DNA from: Turritopsis dohrnii
Taxonomy: Eukaryota > Cnidaria > Hydrozoa > Anthoathecata > Oceaniidae
Direction of reading: 5' to 3'
Length of the DNA stretch: 64,000 nucleotides
Assembly (NCBI GenBank): GCA_027922465.2
Contig: BQMF02000050.1
Coordinates: forward strand, 1,178,001-1,242,000
Shown: one piece after another, positions 36,621 to 48,700 of the stretch
How positions within the stretch are numbered: position 1 is the first letter of the stretch
Layout of the letters: each line of letters starts with the position of its first letter
Notes under the pieces: generated by a model
Databases searched by the model: none
Seen by the model: only the letters and a program-made list of their open reading frames with translations
Told to the model about the DNA's origin: nothing
Made by a program: the position numbers and the translations under genes

Positions 36621-37734
36621 GAATGATTTTTAGCTTTTCTCTTATATTTATATGTCTCAATTTTTACTTGTACATACATTCTACTGATGAAGACATTTAA
36701 TTGTCGAAATATCTAAAATATGACTTCTATGTTTTACTATAATTATTTATATATACTTGATTTTTTCTAAAACTTCCCCTTGACTGCGTTTATTTCATGC
36801 AAGGAAAAGGTCATTTTTTGGAAAACCGCATTGATTTTATGCTCCAGAAATGCATATTTTCAAGAAACCGCGTTAATTTTTTGTGCGTTAATGTTCTGAG
36901 TGATTTGTGATTTGTTTATTTCCTGTAATAAGGTACTTGTCTGAATGTTTTTCTTACTGGCATTAACTTTTGAGCATCTGTAAAAGCAATCAATAGCAAC
37001 CAACACGTTATTTAACCACAAAGTCATGTAGGTTTCTTTGTATATATATATATAAATATAGGTCTCACATTCATTGACTCTTGCAACAATAAACTAGATA
37101 CATCCCAGTCATTCATTTATAATCAAATCTTTGTTATTTAGTTCATTTTGTATAATTATAAAAATCATTCTTCTTTTCCATGATCATCTATCATTTGTAT
37201 TTAGGATAAGGGACTATATTGTAAGGTCAAGAAAAAATGTCAGCAGTTTTCTTGTGAGATAATCTCCCCGAAGGAGCCAATCATTTCTTTATTTCCATTG
37301 ATAATAAAACAGCTGGTCATTCCCCAGACCATTTTCTAATTGTTATATTTTTGCTTACATCAACATTGTGCAACCCTCAGCTCTCCATTATAATAGTTCA
37401 TTATCTTTAAGTACAAGAAACAACCTACAAGAAAAAAACAACTTTAAATCCACGAATGTAAAGATGGACCTAGGAATGGCACATGATCCAAATTTTGAAA
37501 AATTCATATCCACTTGAGTTGCTAAATCAGTAAAAGAAGAAACCAATACATAATAAACTCCTATAATAAAGTCTTCATCAACACTCATACTACCAAACAT
37601 TAATCAAGCCTAATGAAGACAGGCTTGTATTTTCTTTAATATGCATGAAATTTCAAAATTATTGGTTGGAATTTCATTAAAAAGTATAAAAGTTTAAGCC
37701 CTATACATAGTCTTATGTGGTTTACTTTTTACAG

Positions 37735-38700
37735 TTTAATGATTATGTGATTGTGAGAAAACCACATGAAGAAGATCGAATGAAACTCACCCGCACTTTT
37801 AAAACACTGATATAAACTGTTTTGGTTAATTTTGGTGGAAATGATTGGGAAGGAATTACTTGCTGTCATTGGAGATTTGTTTTAGAAATCCATGAAGAAG
37901 GTAAGCTGCTTTTGTATTCAAATTGGCGATGTCTTTGAAAAAATTTAACTCGCTTTAACATAGCATACCTAAAAATTTTTAATTTACTTAATATTATAGT
38001 TGTTGATTATTTTTAGGTTGTGGATGATGCCAGCAATACCTTGTTTAATAGAAAATTGAATGCAGGCTTTGAAACTGCAAAATAGCCTGTTGTTCATTTG
38101 CCTACGAAGATATTCATAAATTTTCTGTTTGTGCTGGTTTTGATGTTGAGTTTGTACACTTGTTCAAATCTAAGGCAAAAAAATCAAGTTTTTGTGAAAT
38201 GTTGTTCTGGTATTTGCCAAAGTCAGTTTACCAAGAAAAAGAACACCATCCAATTTTATCTGTGTGCACAACGTTGTTTCCACACGTTACATTCTTAAAG
38301 TGTTATCGCAACTGTCACAAGAATGAATATCCTATGCTTCAAACATGTGACATAAATCTGGCACAAGATGAGAATGAAGACGGTGCTGACTTTGGCGAAG
38401 CTGAAGAACAGGAAGAACAGTAAGAACAGTTTGTTGATTTGTTTGAAGAAAATGATGATATAGATTTTGCCGAAATCGACGATTTAAATAGGGTATGTTA
38501 TGATTAAAATCTGTTTATCACTTTTTTGAAATAACAATATTTTTTCAGAAATTCGGTGTAGTGAGGCGTCCTTGAAATTGTATCATTACTTTTCTTTTTT
38601 TTTAATGTCAGGAGAAATGCATTTTAATCCATCTGATGACTCTTGGAGATTTCATTCACCACATCAACAAAACGTTAACACAGATCCTTTCGATGATTGA
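37735..38700 (+). pseudogene. Decayed multi-exon coding relic, family not recognised
   Basis: After a TTTTTACAG at 37726-37734 the + strand reads FNDYVIVRKPHEEDRMKLTR, then shifts frame to LFWLILVEMIGKELLAVIGD and ends near a GTAAGC. After TTTTTAG at 38011-38017 it reads VVDDASNTLFNRKLNAGFET. It then shifts to SSFCEMLFWYLPKSVYQEKE and HHPILSVCTTLFPHVTFLK, with an acidic tail broken by one stop near 38421. Codon-like texture with stops and frameshifts suggests a dead gene or transposon ORF in the GCN1-TBCE interval. I do not recognise the family. Confidence 0.4.
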
Positions 38701-38719
38701 TTGCTTGAGAACTGTAAAG

Positions 38720-39724
38720 AATGACAGTCATACATTTTTAAGATGAGAAGTCCAGATTTTCTGGTTTTAATGTTTCCTAACTGTGAAACAGACTTCTGTG
38801 AACGCAAGGTCAATTAAGCTGAAATCAGTTTGCAAAGCACAAGTTTCTTTGTCCATTGGTTGGTTATAGTCAACACCTTGGGTTAGAAATATCAATTCAA
38901 TTGTACAGCGGACAGGCAATCTTTCTCTTAAATGAGCTGAACTTTTGCTCAAGCATCCAATCTTCACATAGTTCTGCTGACGTCAGCATTTGCAATGAGG
39001 AAGGCTTAAAAACATCTGGGTTTTGTTCAACCAACGTTTTTGACAGTATAATGTAATGTAATATAACACCTTAATCCTGAGATGTAAAATTGTATTTTGA
39101 CTAGATGAAAATGGGTATGGTGGGAATTCATCAGGGCATGTCACCAAGAGGTTGGTGCACTTTGATGTTCAGGGGGGGTCGATTTTCCCCATATTTTTCA
39201 CATGCGGGGATTGGCCTGAAAAATGCTTTTTCCATTACTGTCACATTGTCACCACAAACATTCAAGTTACATTTAGACAGCATGCTATTAGGTAATACAA
39301 GACTGTTATTCGGTTTTAATTTTAATATGTTTTTTAAGTGTTATAATGTATTTGAACCTTTTAACTTCTTAAAACCAAAGGAAAATAAATGTTGCAAATT
39401 AATACTGATGAGATACCAAAGGCTGTTTAAAAAAAATTCAGATTCTAGGAAAAGCCCAACAGAAAACATCAGTCAATAGAGATCTGCATATTTTGTATTA
39501 AAAATACAAAGCATGTATATAATCCTTTAAAAAGACATGAAATTACACTTCTTAGTCCTTGTTTATAATACTGGGATAAGCTATTGCAAACTACACTGGT
39601 ATTGTTATATAAGATAAATAAAAGAATTACAATAGCTTTTAGCTCAGAAGGAAAGTTGTTCAACTCCATTCAGCATAGACTAACATTGCATGATAAATAT
39701 CTTATAGAGATATAAACAATTATA
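38720..39724. promoter_or_regulatory. TBCE upstream interval
   Basis: Sequence immediately 5' of the TBCE start codon at 39725. No TATA-like element or CpG cluster is obvious, and a G-run lies near 39173. The promoter is presumed to lie here by position only. Confidence 0.3.
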
Positions 39725-42700
39725 ATGGACTCTTCTGATCAAGTTTATTTCATTGGTGAACGTTGCTACTTGGAAAATCATTTTGGTACTGTGAGGTATA
39801 TTGGTGCTATTCCTCCAACTGAAGGTAGCTAAAGTTTTATTTCTATATGATGTTGATGTCAAGTTACTTATTACGTGGTTTCAATGGTCTGTGTTTCAGT
39901 GTATTCTGTTAACTTTGGTTTTATTTGATGTTAGCACTATTAAAGGAATGCAGGGTTCAAATTAGCAGGTGGAAATTGCTTTCTGCAAGGCGACTCAATG
40001 TTTTCGTGAGCTGTTTTTCCCCTTATCAAAATTTGTGAACCCAAAATTTTCTGTCTCGTATGTAAACAGACATGACAATTCTGAACCTGTGGCTAGCGGT
40101 CACTTAACCTTGCTCAAAAAAAACAATTAGAAAGATTGAGTTTTTATTTTTTGGTACAGTAGTTTTGCTGTTGTCAAGGAAATCAAACGTGACGTGATGG
40201 GTTCGGGTATCATTGTTTGTAAGGTCTTTATCTTGAAGCATATGGTTAGAACACTCATGAAAGATGTTCAGGCCCAAGTAGATGAGATATGCAATAATAC
40301 TCACGCTTATGAAGCGATGATCCCTTTATGACACTTACCTAAGCAGGCCTTTCCATGAATATTTGAGTGCACAAGTGATGAGTCACATATGCTATAGCTC
40401 CCAGGTAGTGTATAGGATCAATTCAAATAATGCAACAGAAAAACATAGATACTGTCACAGCTCATGTTTGACATAAACACAACCTCAATCTTTTTTGTGT
40501 ATAATATTCAAACTGGGAAAGGAAAAATTATTTTTGCTTTAAGGAGGAGGGACTAACAAAGATGCTCTATATACTATTTATATGAAACAAAACATGCTCA
40601 ACTTAGATGATTCAATTGACAAGATAACTTAGCCATATTGAGCGATTATTTATCAAATGTCCTGTTGCTAGGGAGCACGAACATCGTTGCAAAGGTAATT
40701 TTGAAATTTCATTCCTTATACGAAGTCATTTCTTCACCTAATGAAAGAATATGAAAGTAAGTGGTACCAGTAGGACTCCTTTTCATCTTATTCAATGAAA
40801 ATAAAAAGCAACTTAGTTTCTAACTCCCTTTGCAATAACACAGGGAAATGGAAACTTGACCAAGATTTTCGAAAAGAGGAACTTGTTAAAATAACTCTGT
40901 TTATATTTATAAAATAACAGTTTATATTCAATTCTGAACTAAACAACCATCACATAGTAGTATGAGGAACACTCATGTGATTCTGTGCGTGCAATTGATA
41001 ACATTTATAAGACGTCTTGCACATGTGTGGTGCACGCGATTGCACACCTTTCATGGAAAAGCCTGCCTAAAAAGGGGAGGCAATAGAGAATGGTCAGAGA
41101 AACGATAATTAGGGTTGGTTATTTTTGCAAACTGAGAATTGTTTTCTAATTTGAACCCTGGAATAGTTCGGTAAAAAGTCAAATTATTCATTTAAACAAT
41201 TTTTCTTTTAAAACAAAAACACACCAAGCTAAATTTTCTCTTCATTGATTATTCATAACCTTTACAAACATTCGTTCCTTTCACCTATTTCTTTTCACCT
41301 TTTGGAAGCTTTTTAAATGACCTTTTCAATGACACCACAGAAAAAAAGTTACTTTATAATGTAATTCATCGAAATGTAAAGTTACAAGTGATTGAAAATA
41401 AAAATAAAAAATAAAAAATATTGAAGCAAACAAATTGGAAGATGTTGAAACTGAAAATAAAGTTGTGATTAAAGGGGAATCAAACCCAAAATTTTTTTTT
41501 CATTAAATTCTCTTGTCAAGCCCTAATTTTATTAGGGAAAATAAAAAAAATCACTGAAAGTGCTTTTTTCCTATTTTTTTTCTCTTATTATAAGTTCCTC
41601 TAACTTTGTTGAGAAAGTTGACGGAGGAGATTTCGTGATGTACATTACGCTCAACATATTTTTCTGCTCTCCGTTGTTATGAAATGAGTTACCTCGTGTC
41701 GAAGAATGGACTGTTTTTCATGTCTTATGTTTATTGCGACAAAAACGGGTGGCACATATTATTGATATCTAAGTTACTTACAGATCGGAAAACAGCAGCA
41801 GGTAATTATTTTATATACTAAACAAATAGTTTGTTATACATCTTTTCTCATAGTGACAAAAATTTATATGAAAATGTTTTTGATTTTTTGGGGCTAAAGT
41901 CTCATAAACCAACCCCCGTCTGACACACACTATGTTTTGAGCTTGCATGTGCATGAATGTTAATCGATAAAGCCTGTGACAAACTGTCTGAAAATTCTTT
42001 TTCCAGATAAACAAAAATCTAATTATTATTAAATCTAATTATAGTGTAGGATCTGCATCACCACTCATGTCCTAATCTTTCAAAGTAGTGTACCCATGTT
42101 GTATGTGATCGGTAGCTTGTGTAAAGCATTTGTCTAAGAACTAGTAATCTAGAAGAATTCTTTATAGAGATAGACTAGGCCTTATTAGAAATTCGTATTT
42201 GTTTATTTTTTTGAATGCTTTTGGAGGAACGACAAAATATGAAGACAGACATGGAACAAAATGAAGATGTAAAAATATTTAAAAATGCATTATTTACGGC
42301 TTAATTACTTATGTACGTTGGCAACTTTTTGAAATTTTGATGACAGCGTTGATATATCTTGTTACAGCCGTTTCCAAAACCATTCTGTTCGAAATGTTTT
42401 GAAGTCTGGATGTGAAGTGATACACTGAATGTTATCCTGTTTATCATTTAAAAGAGTTGCATTCTCCTGACAGCATTTACACTCAATCAACTTCAAACGG
42501 ATTTGTTTAGACAGCACCCTAAACTCTTAATTACTTCATCTTCCTCGTCAGTAGTATCAGATATCTTTGGTGATATTCTGTTTCACTGTTTGCCATCCTT
42601 ATCACTTCTCTATGATCGAGCGAAACTTAAGCGTAATACACGTCATATCACGTGACTACGGCTTCTGTCTTGGACCTCAGCGCTAATGTTTTTGGGTTCA

Positions 42701-45700
42701 ATTATGACGAATTACGAAGAGAAGGAAGATTATTTTTAGTCTCAAACAAGTTTTATTTTTATTAATTTGATTTTTTGAATGAATTTACAAAATTTTATCT
42801 GAGGGTTTGATTCCCCTTTAAGCGAATTCGGTATTACTTTATAAATTCGTACAAGAGGTACACGTATTTCTGAAAAAGATAGATACGAGAAAGATTATTT
42901 ACAGAGGGAGTCAATATCATGTTGGTCATATGAATTAGTGCTCCTGTGGAACGTGCCAGATTAAAAAAAAATGAGAGGGTAGATTGTGTTGTCAGGGAAG
43001 TGGCAGCTCTGAATGAAATGTTTCCTGGTTCCTGTATGAAATGTGTTTTAACTTAAGATGAATTATAACTCTTTATCTGAAATGTGAGTGCAAGTATGAA
43101 TGTCAGAAGTCAGAAGGTAGGGCTTCATGATTTTAGGCAGGATGTGTTGTAAGAAAATATCACAACTTGCTCATATCAAGCTGCATCAGATCTTCTTTTA
43201 ACAAATTAAAATCTAATTTTAAGCTTTTTTTATATAACTATTTCTGTATATAATTCACTTTTCACTTTTTTTACTAAAAACAGATGGTGCCTCAATGACA
43301 GCGATGACATTTAAAGCTTCTAAAAAGGTCAATACAATGATTTCCATAGGGACAAAATTAAACACAAAGACTTCCTTAATAAACATAATTATGGAGTATT
43401 GAGTTTCTAAAACTTTCAGCAACAGGTTTTTGCCAAATCATATTTTTAACAGAGAGTCTGCTGGATTGAAATTTAGGTATTTGGTATGGTGTGGAATGGG
43501 ATGAAGAAAGAGGAAAACATAATGGCAGTCTGAATGGGACCTGTTACTTTTCTTGCAAGTGAGTAGAATGTGATTAATCTGTTTTCACATCAATATTTTT
43601 TACGATTCGAGTTAAAGATCAAGTATCAATTTCCAGTCTGTTAAATGTATATATTTTATCATTAATAAATCATTGTTTTTTTGAAAATATTGATTTTTCA
43701 GGGACAAGCATGGCTCTTTTATACGACCAGCGAAAGTCAAATTCGGCATCAGTGCGTCTGAGGCTTTAGAAAAAACATATGGTGCTGGTAAGTTCGAGGG
43801 AGATGCACCTATAATCGTGAACACAAAAACGAATGAGGAGAAGATCATTGAAATGATTGGATTTGATAAGGTTGCAGCTCAACAATGGTATAACATTTAT
43901 AATTGATAACCGAATTGAAATTGCCCAAAAGATAATATTTGATTAAATGAAAAATGAATTAATGAAATTTAGTTAAATCAGTCTTCCTCATGCATGCATC
44001 TTATTATGCTTTAAAGTTTGGTTTCCACTATGAGTTAACTTGAGCTAGAATTTCTGGTGTGGAAAATTAACTCAAGTGGAAACATCCTCAAAACCAGCTC
44101 AAAAATTTTAAGTCACATGTTTTCCTAAATTAAAACATGAGTTAACTTGATCCTTGGAAACTTTTCATTAACATTAAAGGCTTCCGAATGAAGCATGTTT
44201 CTGAAATTTTGAACAAGATGTTTTCAATGAAGTAGTTAGGAATTAGTTATCTTTGTGTGTGTGTGTGTGTGAGTGTACTGGTGCATAAATATGGTGATAT
44301 TTTTAGCATTGATTGATAAAGAAAGATTAAGTGGAAAGGTGAAGTTGTATCCTTGTTTGTATGACAAAACAACCAAGGGATAAAAGACGTACTACAAAAC
44401 TTATGATATATTTTACTTACTGCAATTCTTTTTCGTCTCATTCTTAAAAAAATAAGCTACCATAGCATTTGATCTAGTTCATCCTCAGAGCTGCATTATT
44501 ATGAAACCATGTAGCTCCTGTGTTCATAGTGGAAACTATGCATACTTAATTAAGCAATTAAATAATAAACAAAAAAATAACTCATAGTTCAGAAAAATTA
44601 ACCAGCTCAACTTAACCCAAGTTAGTTCATAGTAGAAACCAAGCTTAAGGTTCGATGCAAGTAATTGAATAAATGAAACTGTTCAGTAGATAACGACAAA
44701 AACCCTTTTGTTTGCACTTTGAAGATCTTCTATTCCATTCAGTAGAAATACTGGCTGTTGTATGATAGCTATTTTAGTTCCGATAACACTGCTTTTGATA
44801 CCAACTTTTGCCTGCTGATGTTCAGGTCAAAGATTATGCAAATTTTTATTTCAAAACTTACTGTTCTTTTCATTTCTGCTGCCTACTTTTGATACTTTTG
44901 TTCTTGGTTATTGAAGCTCAAAAGTTGTTGATCTTGGCCTCTACCTCATAATTTATGTTCATATTGCTTTGAAATTATTTCGTTCTTTAGTGATTTCACA
45001 AAATTACGAGAAGTGGATTTATCACACTGCAAGATAAGTCATGCAAAACAGCATAGTGGACTGGGCAATCTTCTTCCAAGTATCCTTTTTCGGTATAAAA
45101 GAAATAATTAATTATAGAGCGCATAAGAGGATGCAACAATGCTGTTGATGGATGGGAGGAGAGTAGACGATAAGTGGAAACCACTCTTAATGTATGTTTA
45201 CTGCATGCAAACCTTCAGCTCATTCTACTGAAATATTACTCTAACTTTTCCTGACATTTTTATTTTATGTGGCAAGAATAGTTCATAAAACTTAAGAAAT
45301 AATATTTTGCAGTTCCTTTTTCCCAATAAAAACTCTTTAACTTGAGAAAGACTTGAATGTTTTAAATCTCCGTGGAAATCTTCTTTCATCACTGAAGGAT
45401 GTCTACTTGATAGCTGCAAATATAAAGTCCTTAAAGTCGTTGAACATTAGGTAAGTCCGTTTATGTTGTACGTTTTTTTGTTTTTTTTTTGTTCATGCTC
45501 ACTCCTCCTAAGACCGACTTTCTAAATGCTTTGTCAATACGATGCTGTTAGTACGTATTATAGCAATCCCACAAATAAATTTCGCCTTTTTGTAAGTTGG
45601 ATCTGTGCTTTTCGAAATACAGTTGAATCTCTATAATTCGAACCTACTTAATTCTAACTCTCTCTAATTTCAACAAATTTCATGGTCCGTTCATCTATCA

Positions 45701-48700
45701 TTTCTTTGTAAATAAACCTCTCTAATTTGTTTTTGAATGTTTGAATTAGAGAGAGTTTACTGTACTATTAATAGGTTTTCAGTCATTTTTATGGTCAACG
45801 TAATTAGAATTTCAAATGTTTTCTCAAATTGGTGCCAGGTGCTTATTCAATTTTCCAAATTAGGGTGACTGAAGGAAGCGAAATGATAAACTTTCTTAAA
45901 AAATAACAAGTTTTAATCTGAACAGTTTTGTTTTAGTGAAAACATACTCTCCAATTATGACTTACCTGAAGATGTTGGCAATGAAATATTTACGCAGTTA
46001 ACTTCAATATTTGTAAACAAAATGCGACTTAATTGGGAACAGGCATGGTTAATACTTTACTTTACTTCTGTTTTTCCTGTTAACTGATGCTTTACTGCTT
46101 TGTGGTTTCAAGTCATGATCTCCTAAAACAAAATGTCTATATCCTTCTTAAATTCAAACACTTCATGGTTCTAATCTTGTTTTAGTGTTTGCTGTTTTTA
46201 TGAATGAGGTTACTTTAAATACACCAATACTAAAATCTATGAGGAATTATTTCGGTGCTGTTTTTATAAATACTTATATTATTTCTGTTTGCAGTCACCT
46301 TAAAGAAAGTGCAGTCTTATCAGTGAAAATGAAATATGCGCACTAGAAATTCAGATGAATGCTTATGAAAGCATATGAAAGCACAAAACATGTAGTTTTC
46401 ATCCAAGTGTGTAGTTAAAAGAGGACTTAGTCATAAAAATATTCGCTATATTCTAGTTTTATTATTAAAATCTGTTTTTATTTTATTTTCGACTTTTCGA
46501 CTTGCGCCATCATCAGTGTCTTATAAGAAATTAATGTCTTGCATATTAAAAAGAGGACTTATCCCCTCTTTAAAGTTATATACTATGAATTTGTTTTTTA
46601 ATGTTTTAGTTACTCAGTGTTGTTAAGATGACACCAAACGTGACTGACGTTCATGCCTGCTTTAACGAAATATCTGAAATAAGGTAATGATTATTATTCT
46701 AATTATGACTATGTAGAATTAACCATTTATCTATGAAAACCCACCAATCGATACCTATTATCAAAACAGGTTTGACAGCTGTATTGACAATTTAGTGATT
46801 CTCAACATGGAGGGAAATCAGGATATCCAGTTGGCAATCAGTATTAAATCTATCTTCACTTCAAAGGTAGTGTTATATTCAAGTCTTTTGCACAAACTCC
46901 ATACAAACTTTCATAATTCATGATTTACCCAATGTTGATGTCTGTTATGGAAAGGAAAAAAATGAAATCTTATTATAATAATCCGCGTTGTGCATCCCAC
47001 TTTTATTTTAGAGAGTGATATATTTAGTTTTAATTTACGGTCATCGTCCTCTTATGTGCGCGTAAAACCACGTAGAGGCAAGAGACACTTTTTTCACGAT
47101 CATTCCAAAAGCACGTGGCATCATTTGACGTCAGTTTTTTATGATCACGGGGAATCATTGCATTGCATCCCCAATCGAACGCGACGTTTTTGGGGAAATA
47201 TCTCAAGAACCAATAGGGATAACTGACGTTTTTTGGGGTCAGCGATACGGGTGATGGGGTGACGCATCATTTGGGCCTAAATTTTATTTGGTACTGCGGA
47301 TATGACGTCATCGAAATTTTTGATCAGCGATATCTCCGCAACGGTTGGTTGTAGCAAAACAATCCCATACATTTTTTTGATCAGTTTTTCGAGCTCTACA
47401 ACATGGTTACATTTTCGGTTTCCAATTCCTATATTGAAATTTTCATCACGGGGATTGTTCACGGGAAAGGCGATTTTGACCCATCCTTTTCGAAATTAAG
47501 TTCGGTAAAAAGTTTTTACCCGGGATACTAGTCTTATATATAATACACGCTGTGCATCCAGTTTTTATTTTAGAGAGTGATATATTTAATTAAATTAAAA
47601 AGACGTACGAAATTATGTCTCAGATCAATGCATGTTATGCTTAAAAGTATGAAAGAGGAAGAGCCTGTATGATAATCGGCAAGGCTATTAGAATGATTTG
47701 CAACATGTTACTCAACGTTTTATTTATTAACAGATTAAAACGTTTGATTGTGAATTCGAATGGAATCGAAGATGTCTATATTCCTTCTGGTATGTTAGTT
47801 TATAAACTATCACTTTTTAAGTGCCATTTAGAAATTTCAGATTTTTCTGAAGCATATAGATACTGTTATTGCTTCAATAGAGAATAATACAAGTTCATTT
47901 GTGAACTTTTGGGGGATTTTTTTTTTCATTTTAGATCAATGTTTTCCTGCTCTGGAATCCATTTCCTTATCTAACAACTTAATAACTAAGGTTTGACTTC
48001 GTAAATTTCGTAATCAAAACATAATCACTAACTCAAATTTTATTAACAACTGACAATGTATCTGAAATGAGTCACTAAATCGAAAACCTTGTTGATAATA
48101 CACCACTGCAATTCAAAAGTCATAACTGACAGGGAAATTATAATGAGAAAGAATTTGGAAGCTAAATGGCAAGAATCTTTCAACTAGGCCACAGTACAGT
48201 TAAATAATGATATTTTTTGATGCTCTTCAAAGTTTTCGGCAGTTTAGGTTTCCTCCTTGTCAGAAACCATGAAAATATCTATGAGAGTTCACTTATGTTA
48301 ATTATTCTAGTTTACTAGTCATTGCTATTTCAGTGGAATTCTATCAATGAAATAAACAAAATGAAGTGTGTGACTGAGATTCGTTTCCGCAATAACCCTT
48401 TATGTAAAGGTATTGTTATTCTTCATTGGTTTTGTTTAATTATTAATGTAAACATTTCAAATTAAGACAAAACTGAATCCTTTGCAGATTTGACTGGAGC
48501 TTCATTGCGAGAAGAGTTGATTGCAAGATTACCAAACATTGTTATCTCCAATGGCAGTCAGGTTATTGTTGTTTTGAGTACATTGACAAGACAAGATAAG
48601 ACAACAGTTTGGCTACTAGAGCCTGGAAATTATCTACAGATAAATTTTCACTCAACTAATGGAACTGTTGTAATTTTTGCTTTTATTTTGCCGTGCTTTT

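Noticed and set aside
36211..36633. 140-codon + strand frame, hydrophobic
   Set aside because: It spans a diverged direct duplication in intergenic repeat DNA and shows no domain pattern or splice context.
39105..39479. 124-codon + strand frame upstream of TBCE
   Set aside because: No recognisable similarity; contains G-run repeat sequence and lacks coding texture.
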